DNA from: Silvanigrella paludirubra
Lineage (GTDB): Bacteria > Bdellovibrionota_B > Oligoflexia > Silvanigrellales > Silvanigrellaceae
Length of the DNA stretch: 64,000 nt
NCBI RefSeq assembly: GCF_009208775.1
Contig: NZ_WFLM01000002.1
Coordinates: forward strand, 1 to 64,000
Direction of reading: 5' to 3'
Under the pieces are notes generated by a model. That model made no database searches, was not told where the DNA came from, and saw only the letters and a list, made by a program, of their open reading frames with translations. Made by a program: the position numbers and the translations under genes. Shown here piece after piece: positions 8,218 to 16,693 of the stretch. Within the stretch, counting starts at the first letter, position 1. Each line of letters starts with the position of its first letter.

Positions 8218-8928
8218 TTAATAGCCTTTTGGTAGCTCATTCAACTCAGGTGTTCTTACTTTGTTTGGAGTTTTAAAATCATGGACATGAGGTTGCATTC
8301 CATTATGGGAGTGTGTACCATCAAAGCGTTTTACCTCATAAGGATTCGGATTTCTTGGATTGGTTTGTTTTGTATATGTTTCATAGTTTGTTACTTTACC
8401 ATTTTGATCCGTTTTAAAAGAAGTTTGGTCAGCACCTTTGGCCGCTTCGCTAGATTTTAACTTTTGACCACCTCTACCATATCCTCCATTCTCACCAGAA
8501 CCATCACCACCCATTGCCGCATTAAATAATAGACCTGACATACATCCAAGGCCGCTTGAAGCCATTAAGAAACCGCTACTAATTTTAGAAGTTGTTGCAG
8601 GCATTATCCCTAATGAAAGTCCAGCTGTAAAAGGAGCTCCTCCCGTTGCTGCCGCAGTATTTCCTATTCCTAACGATAATGAAACTAAACCTGTTCCTGC
8701 TATAAATCCACATGCAGCCATTTCTGGTTTTGAAATAGCTGAGTTTATTCTTGCTCCCATTTCAGAAAGTTTATTTGAAATTTCTGTTCCATAATTTTTT
8801 ACTGTATTTGCAGCATTATTTAAAAAGTCTTTAAAACCATTCGAATTTTGTGATCCTTTATCATTTCCATTACTCGAATTATTTGAGTTCTTATCATTAT
8901 TTCCCCCATTACCTGGGCTTTTCGTCAT
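8218..8928 (-). CDS. Displaced RHS C-terminal cassette 2, type B linker
   Basis: 236 residues from an ATG in MTKSPGNGG. Homology to the RHS tail starts near 8946 (GNSGHD), a few bases after the stop of the preceding immunity gene, so the RHS core is absent. Linker B (about residues 30-150) has two hydrophobic segments with paired cysteines. The toxin end (about 155-236) reads TSFKTDQNGKVTNYETYTKQ, NPNPYEVKRFDGTHSHNG, QPHVHDFKTP and VRTPELNELPKGY; the histidine cluster may be catalytic or metal-binding. I recall this as a recurrent RHS/WXG toxin ending, function not certain. There is no ribosome site before the ATG. Confidence 0.7.
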   Translation of the reverse strand: MTKSPGNGGNNDKNSNNSSNGNDKGSQNSNGFKDFLNNAANTVKNYGTEISNKLSEMGARINSAISKPEMAACGFIAGTGLVSLSLGIGNTAAATGGAPFTAGLSLGIMPATTSKISSGFLMASSGLGCMSGLLFNAAMGGDGSGENGGYGRGGQKLKSSEAAKGADQTSFKTDQNGKVTNYETYTKQTNPRNPNPYEVKRFDGTHSHNGMQPHVHDFKTPNKVRTPELNELPKGY

Positions 8929-8958
8929 GTCGTGACCGCTATTACCGGCAATGTTTTT

Positions 8959-9429
8959 TTAGGATAAAAAATCTCCATTTCTTGTTATAAATACTTTATC
9001 TTTGTATTTATATTCTATTATCCTATAATTAATGGTATTTTCTTCAGATAATATACTATTTTTATTGGTTAGGTAAGAAATTTCTTTCATGAATTTAATT
9101 ATTTCTAAAAAATCATTTTCAGAATTTATTTCACGGGGATCTATTGTAACTTGAAACTCACTTTCGTCGTAAAAATTACAAGACATTAGTATATTATCAT
9201 TTAAATAAAAATTAAGATTATATCTTGAGCATGAAAAAATATCTTTGGATAAAATAAAACTATCACATTTTTTCTTATCAAAATTATAAATAGTTTTAAA
9301 TTTTAAATTTATAAAATCAATTATTTTTTTCCAATCATTTATATCGGTCTGAAAAATAAATAAATCTTTTAAAGAACCGTCAAAAACAAATTCATCTTTT
9401 AAACTATCCCAAATATTATTAATATCCAT
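8959..9429 (-). CDS. Predicted immunity protein of the full RHS toxin
   Basis: 156-residue acidic protein without signal peptide, 18 bases after the stop of the 2394-residue RHS gene and preceded by an AGGA site. I do not recognise the family. Because the RHS gene upstream is the only one that is complete and has its own signal peptide, this is the immunity gene most likely to be needed now. Codon use is very A+T-rich as in the other immunity genes of the locus. Immunity function is inferred from position, size and charge only. Confidence 0.68.
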   Translation of the reverse strand: MDINNIWDSLKDEFVFDGSLKDLFIFQTDINDWKKIIDFINLKFKTIYNFDKKKCDSFILSKDIFSCSRYNLNFYLNDNILMSCNFYDESEFQVTIDPREINSENDFLEIIKFMKEISYLTNKNSILSEENTINYRIIEYKYKDKVFITRNGDFLS

Positions 9430-9447
9430 TTATAATTTATTCCTATT

Positions 9448-12400
9448 TTATGGTTCCAAAAATCCTACAAATCCTCCTTGAGAATTGTATCTTGCACCTC
9501 TTCCATCTGGGGCAATAAAATCACGAACGGCTGATCCATATCTGCCAGTATTATTTTGAGACGTATGATTGATAGTTTTAGGATTATTTACAATATCAGA
9601 TACGATTTTGCTTCCCTCTGCATTATATGCTTCTGGTGTAAGTTTTCCTTTAGGGGCATCAAAAGCTGACGGATTTCTGCTAGAATGCTTTTGCAACGCT
9701 CTCCCTGCTTTTGTCAAACCGTTGCGATCAGGTTGATTTGCTGCCTCAACTAATGGATTAGAATTATTTGGAGCACTACCCCCACTCCCCGAACTCGCAT
9801 TCATCAAAATATCCGAAATACATTTCAAACCAACGAGGGCCATGATACCGCCATCGAAAGCCATTTTACTTGATACTGATGAGGTAGCAATTATAGATGT
9901 GCCGCCTGAGGGGACAGTGGCTGCTAATGCAGCAGTTTGAGAAGCTACGCTAGCAGCGATTAATCCAGCACCTAATGCAAGTGGAATGCCGCATCGTAAC
10001 ATATCAAATGAATTAAAAGACGCAGTAATACCAACCGTTGCACTTCCAGCAGAACTACCTCCATTTCCTCCAGAAGGACTTCTACCACCACCACCTGCTA
10101 TATCAGGTCGTGAATTATTGCTATGATCATTCTTCCCCCCATTACCTGGGCTTTTCGTCATATCGTGACCGCTATTACCACCACTCACTTTACCATTACA
10201 AGCATCATTAATTTTACTTTTCGTATCATTCCAGCTTGCCATACCAGTAGGATCATTGTTTGTAATAGGATTATTATTTGCATATTGAAATAAGTTTGCT
10301 TCTAAAGGATTATCAACAATTCCTTCTAAATTTCTTCCCATATATAAATCAGGAGAAAGCCATACACCACGGGCTGAATCGAGTGTTCTTACTCCCATGT
10401 TACTTAAACCAATAGATGCTGAAAACTTTCCTTTTGCAAAAACTTCCGTACCACGCATACCTTGAAGTTCATTTGAGTTTGAGCTTCCTAGAATTTCAAA
10501 TGATTTTCCTTCCCAGTTATCACGCATGTTACTTTGAGGATTAGTGTATAAAGAAACATCTTGGCGATTTCCAACTTCTTTGTAACTTGCTAAAATTGAG
10601 TTTGATAATAATGGAATTCCGCGCGATAATCCAAAAGGTTCACTCGCATTTCGTTCTACTATTTTATGAGAATCAATGTCTATAACTTGTGAAACGGAGC
10701 CCACATGATCTTTTATCACAAGTTCTTTTCGCGATTGCATTTGAGCAGAAGATAATGAAACAGCATCTTTTGCATTTAAAGTTGGATAACGTGTAATTAA
10801 TCTTAAATTTGCAAAAGAGCCTATTCCAATATTAAAATGAATTTCATCTCGTTCAAATGTAATGCCTTGAGCAAAAGCTACTGAGCGAGGAAGTTTTTGT
10901 ATTGTTAAATCATTTTTCTTTTCTGAATTATGTTGTGGTTGTCTGCCATCATTTAATAATTTTTGATAAGTAACACCATCAAATTCAGCAAGCTGCCCCC
11001 CATTTTCATCGGACATTCTAAAATTTAAAAGCTCGTTTGTTTCTAATTCATTTTTATTATTTAATACACCAGCAAATACCCCTGCAAGTTGCCCACGCCC
11101 ATTCCAAACATATTTTTGCATTGGAATTTCACTTTGATCTTTCCATGAAGATGCAGAATGAATACGGTATGAATTGTCTTGAGTATTTCTTTTTGAATTT
11201 TCAGAATGAAAAACCGCGAGAGTGGGAGCAACTCCAAATTTTCTAAAACCAATTTCATCATTTGCAAAAGTTAAATCTGCAAATTCATTTCCATCTGTAG
11301 AGTTTACTTTTTGTAAAACCCCTATTTGACCTGTTGTTGAATAAGAATAAGAATCAATTAATGAATTTGCATTTTTAGATATTCGGTCTTTTATAAAATT
11401 ACCAGAACGAACAACTTTATTTATTTTTCCGCCAACTGAATAATGATAAAATATATTTCCCCAAGATTGATTTTCATCTCCCATTCCACGGGTTGAAGAA
11501 AGACGACCTTGGCTATCATAAGTAAACAGAGAGTTCACAGATAAAGAGACATCTAAAACTTTATTTCCGCTTAAATCACGAGTTGAAATGGGAAATAAGT
11601 CATTATCATAAGTCCAACGTGTGTGAGCTAAACTATTTACATTATTTTCAGATTCTTCACATAATTCTGATGGCGCTAGATTTTTATTCCCTGCCCAAAA
11701 TGCCAATGGAACTTCTTTGCGCTTATGCCAACAGGATTGAAGTTGTAAATTATTTTCTAAATCAATTTTTTTAGTATAACCTTGCGCATCATAATTTACT
11801 TTTTGTAACGGCACAGATTGAGCAATACCATTATGCAAAAAACTAACACTATTGATTAATGATGTTCCATCTTCATATTTTGCAGAATAACCTGTAAAAT
11901 AATTATCTTTTAGTTTATTTAAAACCTCTCTTTGAAAACCGCCACGAGAACGCAATTGTACTAAATTTCCAGAAAGATCCGTAATACGTTCTAATTGATA
12001 AACACCTAGACTCTTTTTATTTAAAAATAATTCAAGATCTTCTGATGCAGCAAGACCTTCTTTATTATAAGCATATTTGCGAATGCTTTGACTTGAGCCT
12101 AAGTCATTTAAGGAAGAAACCGAAACGTTAATTGGCAAAGCAATATCTTGAAATCTATTATTTTTTTCCAAACTTCCATAAGTAAAAAAGATTGTTTCTT
12201 TTGCGTGGGTTTTATTTTCACGATTAAAACGAATATGCTCTTCTTTTTCTAATTTCCCTTTTGCATTATAGGCATAAGACTTATATAAAATAGAAGAATC
12301 TAACATATTGCAATTTTCAATATCACTGCCTAATGGACACAAAGCAGTTTGAATCAGGCGTCCAAAATTATCATAATAAAACCTGGAATTCCCCAATGCA

Positions 12401-15400
12401 TTATTGCTTTGTTTTTCAACTAAATTATTTGATGCATAACTTTGCCATGCAATTAAGTTATCATTATTAGTTACTTTGATTAATCTCCCTAAAGCATCAT
12501 ATTCTAAATTTGTTTGTAGAGTATCTTGTGAAGAATTGCCATTTGAATCGAGGCCAATATATTTAGTAGAAATTTGTCCAATTTGATTATAAATATTTTT
12601 AGTTCTTCTACCTTCAGGTGAAATACTTTCTTCAAAGTCAACTCCCTTTAAAAAGCGTTGAATAACATTCGTATCAAATTCATGCGAAGCAATAGACCCA
12701 TCAGCATAAAATGAACTCACGCTTTTTATTTTAAATGAAGAAGAATCGGGTAGATTATTTTTAACGACATCATCTAAACTCATTTCTGAATTTAAATATT
12801 CTTTATATGATTTTCCTAAAGAATTAATCGTCGATTTATTTGAAATTGTAAAACGATTGTTATCGATACGGCTTGCACTAAATAAAACTTCATCTGAACC
12901 CGAAAGCCAAATTTTAGAAACTAAAGTCAAGTTTTCTTTTTCTTGGTTTCTTTTAAATACAGTAACGCTTCCCGGAATCATTTTTACATTTTGAATTTTA
13001 CCAATACTAGTTTCATTATATATTTCAGGGCGAGGATTTAATACTAATGTTGCATCAAATTTATTCCAAACATTAATTTCTTCGTCTAAGGTTTTCCCGT
13101 TTGCTAATTCAATTTTAGGAAAAAAATACTCATATTTTTCGAAAGGAATAATATTATTATTTGTTATATTTTTAAAACTTGTGTTAAAATTATCTGAATT
13201 TTCAGAATTTGATTTTGAAAGATCAAAAACGCTTTTCAACCAGTTAATAAATATTTCCCAAGTACTTTTTGGAACATTTGAAATATCAAGAGGCGCATTT
13301 CCACCAAGATTCTTAGCTATCATTAAAACTCTACCAAAAACATCATAGGTAAATTGAGAGATACTACCCCTAGTATTTTCGATTTGTGAAATTTGCCCAA
13401 ATTCATTATAACTTGCTAAGGTTTTAATATTATCTTGATCAACTATGGATTTTAAATTTACATTAGTTTCTTCCCACTCAAATGACGATTTTATTCCAGT
13501 AGCATTAATTAAACTTTTAATTCTACCGTAAGCATCATAACTTGCTGACGCTTGTAATACGAGTTCTCCATTTTGATTTGATGACCATTCCTCAATAGGA
13601 AGTCCTGTTAAGTTGTTATAAATAAATTTTTGTATGGTTGTCTTCACACTACCAAGAGACGAAGAAGTTTGAACCATTTCTATATTATCACAATATATTT
13701 TTTGATTAACTTGATGACTTAAGGGACAAAAATAAGTATAAGAAGTAACTAAATTATCCCCATTTAAAACTGGGGAGTTATTTTGAATTTTTGTAATGAG
13801 CCGACCTTGTTCGTCATAATGGTAAGATTCTGTCTTAGAAATATTTGAATAATTTAGAAACTTGTCACCACTTGTCGTTATAGATTTTCTATTTTCAAGT
13901 ATTTGGGCAATTTCAAATTTATTTGTGTCAAGAACTCCATTTCCAGGAAGATTATTTAAATTTAAAAATTTAAGCGACAAGGAACTCTGAATAGAAGTAT
14001 AATTTTCTTGTGTGTTTAAACTTCCCGTTGCAAATGAAATATTATTTAGAGCCGCACCAGAACGACTATAATAGTTATAACCAGAAAGATCGTTACACCA
14101 CTGATTTGCAATTGCCGTAACGGCAGGATTTAAACATTGCGAAGTTTCTCCTTGAGAAAAAATAGATTTTTCTGTCGATAGACGAATATCTTCTATTCTT
14201 CCCATTTTTTCTGATTCAGAAATTCGATATCCAGATAAAAACCTTTTTTCTGTTAAAGTACCAGACTGCGTATTGTCACCAACTGTTTGCTTCCTTACTA
14301 AAGAAAAGCCAAGAAACTTTTTATAGGTTCTATCAAAATTTGGTACCCGGTAAGAATAACGCCACATTCTCGTTGGATTAAATCCATCGGATAAGCCAAC
14401 TTGTTTTAATAATGGAATCACAACTGGCATTAAAGGAACATTTCTTTCAATTCCTTTAATTTCTTCGTCATTGTCATATTGAATTGCTTCATTATTTTCC
14501 AATACAGAAGATGTATAATTAAAACTTAAATAGCGACCATCAGAAGTCGTAATTGAATGTAAATGATTTGGAAAAGAACGAACTGGAAATTCCATAATCG
14601 TATTTCCATAGCCAGGAGAATCGGCTACAATTTGATGTTTACCATCGCCAGTTAATTGAGTAACAGCAGTATAAGCAGGCTTAAATAATGAATTTCTATC
14701 AAATAATACTTGGGTAAGGGGTTTTCCTAAACCATTATTAATCAGGAATTTCTGCCAACCATAATTAATACTCGGTAAACCCGTTCCAGTAAAATCTCCA
14801 ATTGCAAAATCTTTTAATTTATATCTTAATAATTGATCACCAAAGTTGCCTAGTTCAATTTTTTCAAAAAACTTTCCTGTACGTTCTCCATTGGCAAGAC
14901 GGCCATTATTTACAAATAAATGCATTCTTCCATTATATAGTTGTAAAATATCGGGAAGTCCATCTGCATTCCAATCAACAACCTCTATATGATCTGCATT
15001 AATTAAACGGTCTGTTAATTTTACTGAAAAACGTTCTGCATCCAATTCAAACTTTTTTGATCCAACTAAATTGAGTTCTTTAATTCCTTTATTAAATAAG
15101 AACTTTAATTCCCCATTTTTAATACAAAAAATATCAGTCCGCCCTGAACCAGAAAAATTTCCAAACTTATAATTACTTTTTACACCAGCACATGCAGAAA
15201 AATGATGATCATTAAAAGAAATATTTACTATCCGATCAAGCACTATATTTCCTTCTGCATTAATTTTTCTATCATTTAAAATGATCCACGGTGCCGAATT
15301 GTTTCCATCATTTACATAAAAAATATCCATAGCTCCTGTTGCAAGAAAATCAACAAAAGTACTATTTTGTAATTTGATGTTCATTTGATTGCCAATTAAT

Positions 15401-16632
15401 TTTTTTTTCGAAAGAAGCTTTAACTTTCCAGGACTCCCATCCTTTGGAAAAATTGATTCTGGCTCATATGATTGAACTAATAGTGAATTCGAAAAATCTT
15501 GAGTTATAATTTGAGATTTTCCTGTCCCGAAAACATCTGCAAATCTGGATTTGTCATAGCCAAGAGGCAAAAAAGAATAATCAACATATTTGTTAACATT
15601 ATTCATATTATTATTAAATGAAAAATTTTCTACACGATAGCTAAAAATTGTCTTTGGAAATGCAGTAACTCCATCGGAACCAAACTCTTGAACAGAACGC
15701 AATCGTGGAAATGGTGTATTTGTATTCAGTTCATATTCAAATTTATAACTTCGGATTTTTGTATTACTCTTTTGAATAATAATTTGATTAACTCTTCCAG
15801 CAATAAGTTGAGGAAATCCACCATTAAAATGGGTGTTATAAAATTCATTATTTTCATATGAAATTTGCACTAAAATATCATCAGCCGTAATTGTCTTTAA
15901 TAATGGTTTTGATATTAAATTAAAATCATCAGGAGTATTCTGAGTTAATTTTACAGATTGAATTCCTATAGATGCTGAGTTTATAACAGGACGTTCATAA
16001 TGATAAAGGATTTCTTGTGAGCCTTGAAAAGTAGAATGTTTTGTTAAGTACCATTCGAGCGCATTTCCCGTTGAATCAGCAACCTGAGAGTCCTGGCTTG
16101 ATCCAAAATGAAATATTTCACCGTTTGATTTATGATAAACAAAACCATTTCCGTCGCAACGTAACAAATCACGTGAAGAGTTTAGAGTACTCGCCCAAGA
16201 TCCATTACCTATTGGAATCATCCTCAATCCGTTTACATAAAGATTATTTGCTAACGAATTTTGGCAGTTATTTTTAGAAATATATTTTGTATTTCCGCGT
16301 TTTGTATCAAGAATCACCTTTGGTAAGTTGAAACCCCAAAACGCACCTGCTTCACTATATGAATTTTCTGGTGAGTAATTTACAGATAAACCAATATCAA
16401 GTTGTCTTAATTTAGGCGTTTGGATTGGAATATTATAATTTAAATCACCATTATCTGAAGCAGACCAATCTAATTCTCTAGCACCAAACTTACCTGGAGC
16501 TGTTGGGCTTGACAAGGTTGGGCTAGAAAAACTCCCTGCAAATATTTGTGAAACATAAAATATTGTTATTAGGACTGGAAAAAGCAGTATTGATCGATAC
16601 AAATTTTTTTTTAAGATAAACCAATTTACCAT
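9448..16632 (-). CDS. SpvB/FG-GAP/RHS polymorphic toxin, complete
   Basis: 2394 residues. Residues 1 to about 32 are an N-terminal hydrophobic signal. About 35-330 match the SpvB domain (GKFGARELDWSASDNGDLNY). About 360-700 contain FG-GAP/VCBS-like repeats such as DWNADGLPDILQLYNG. About 950-2000 hold RHS/YD repeats (YDEQGRL, YDAYGRI, YDVFGRV, YDALGRL, YDNFGRL). The RHS core ends in NLFQYANNNPITNNDPTG at 2127-2130. Then comes a hydrophobic type A linker and a toxin of about 95 residues with GRALQKHSSR and APDGRGARYNSQGGF, which resembles BECR-fold RNase toxins (inference). The architecture parallels TcB/TcC and WapA-type proteins, where the RHS shell encloses the toxin. A terminator hairpin precedes it, so it may have its own promoter. 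Confidence 0.9.
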   Translation of the reverse strand: MVNWFILKKNLYRSILLFPVLITIFYVSQIFAGSFSSPTLSSPTAPGKFGARELDWSASDNGDLNYNIPIQTPKLRQLDIGLSVNYSPENSYSEAGAFWGFNLPKVILDTKRGNTKYISKNNCQNSLANNLYVNGLRMIPIGNGSWASTLNSSRDLLRCDGNGFVYHKSNGEIFHFGSSQDSQVADSTGNALEWYLTKHSTFQGSQEILYHYERPVINSASIGIQSVKLTQNTPDDFNLISKPLLKTITADDILVQISYENNEFYNTHFNGGFPQLIAGRVNQIIIQKSNTKIRSYKFEYELNTNTPFPRLRSVQEFGSDGVTAFPKTIFSYRVENFSFNNNMNNVNKYVDYSFLPLGYDKSRFADVFGTGKSQIITQDFSNSLLVQSYEPESIFPKDGSPGKLKLLSKKKLIGNQMNIKLQNSTFVDFLATGAMDIFYVNDGNNSAPWIILNDRKINAEGNIVLDRIVNISFNDHHFSACAGVKSNYKFGNFSGSGRTDIFCIKNGELKFLFNKGIKELNLVGSKKFELDAERFSVKLTDRLINADHIEVVDWNADGLPDILQLYNGRMHLFVNNGRLANGERTGKFFEKIELGNFGDQLLRYKLKDFAIGDFTGTGLPSINYGWQKFLINNGLGKPLTQVLFDRNSLFKPAYTAVTQLTGDGKHQIVADSPGYGNTIMEFPVRSFPNHLHSITTSDGRYLSFNYTSSVLENNEAIQYDNDEEIKGIERNVPLMPVVIPLLKQVGLSDGFNPTRMWRYSYRVPNFDRTYKKFLGFSLVRKQTVGDNTQSGTLTEKRFLSGYRISESEKMGRIEDIRLSTEKSIFSQGETSQCLNPAVTAIANQWCNDLSGYNYYSRSGAALNNISFATGSLNTQENYTSIQSSLSLKFLNLNNLPGNGVLDTNKFEIAQILENRKSITTSGDKFLNYSNISKTESYHYDEQGRLITKIQNNSPVLNGDNLVTSYTYFCPLSHQVNQKIYCDNIEMVQTSSSLGSVKTTIQKFIYNNLTGLPIEEWSSNQNGELVLQASASYDAYGRIKSLINATGIKSSFEWEETNVNLKSIVDQDNIKTLASYNEFGQISQIENTRGSISQFTYDVFGRVLMIAKNLGGNAPLDISNVPKSTWEIFINWLKSVFDLSKSNSENSDNFNTSFKNITNNNIIPFEKYEYFFPKIELANGKTLDEEINVWNKFDATLVLNPRPEIYNETSIGKIQNVKMIPGSVTVFKRNQEKENLTLVSKIWLSGSDEVLFSASRIDNNRFTISNKSTINSLGKSYKEYLNSEMSLDDVVKNNLPDSSSFKIKSVSSFYADGSIASHEFDTNVIQRFLKGVDFEESISPEGRRTKNIYNQIGQISTKYIGLDSNGNSSQDTLQTNLEYDALGRLIKVTNNDNLIAWQSYASNNLVEKQSNNALGNSRFYYDNFGRLIQTALCPLGSDIENCNMLDSSILYKSYAYNAKGKLEKEEHIRFNRENKTHAKETIFFTYGSLEKNNRFQDIALPINVSVSSLNDLGSSQSIRKYAYNKEGLAASEDLELFLNKKSLGVYQLERITDLSGNLVQLRSRGGFQREVLNKLKDNYFTGYSAKYEDGTSLINSVSFLHNGIAQSVPLQKVNYDAQGYTKKIDLENNLQLQSCWHKRKEVPLAFWAGNKNLAPSELCEESENNVNSLAHTRWTYDNDLFPISTRDLSGNKVLDVSLSVNSLFTYDSQGRLSSTRGMGDENQSWGNIFYHYSVGGKINKVVRSGNFIKDRISKNANSLIDSYSYSTTGQIGVLQKVNSTDGNEFADLTFANDEIGFRKFGVAPTLAVFHSENSKRNTQDNSYRIHSASSWKDQSEIPMQKYVWNGRGQLAGVFAGVLNNKNELETNELLNFRMSDENGGQLAEFDGVTYQKLLNDGRQPQHNSEKKNDLTIQKLPRSVAFAQGITFERDEIHFNIGIGSFANLRLITRYPTLNAKDAVSLSSAQMQSRKELVIKDHVGSVSQVIDIDSHKIVERNASEPFGLSRGIPLLSNSILASYKEVGNRQDVSLYTNPQSNMRDNWEGKSFEILGSSNSNELQGMRGTEVFAKGKFSASIGLSNMGVRTLDSARGVWLSPDLYMGRNLEGIVDNPLEANLFQYANNNPITNNDPTGMASWNDTKSKINDACNGKVSGGNSGHDMTKSPGNGGKNDHSNNSRPDIAGGGGRSPSGGNGGSSAGSATVGITASFNSFDMLRCGIPLALGAGLIAASVASQTAALAATVPSGGTSIIATSSVSSKMAFDGGIMALVGLKCISDILMNASSGSGGSAPNNSNPLVEAANQPDRNGLTKAGRALQKHSSRNPSAFDAPKGKLTPEAYNAEGSKIVSDIVNNPKTINHTSQNNTGRYGSAVRDFIAPDGRGARYNSQGGFVGFLEP

Positions 16633-16658
16633 AAAGTATTACCTTTAATATAGAAAAA

Positions 16659-16682
16659 AGAGGGGATTGATTAATACCCTCT
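16659..16682 (-). terminator. Rho-independent terminator after the lipoprotein gene
   Basis: AGAGGG (16659-16664) pairs with CCCTCT (16677-16682); reading the minus strand, the hairpin is followed at once by TTTTTTC. It lies between the stop at 16694 and the RHS start at 16632, so it should cut or reduce readthrough into the toxin gene. Confidence 0.6.
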
Positions 16683-16693
16683 ATAATGAAATA

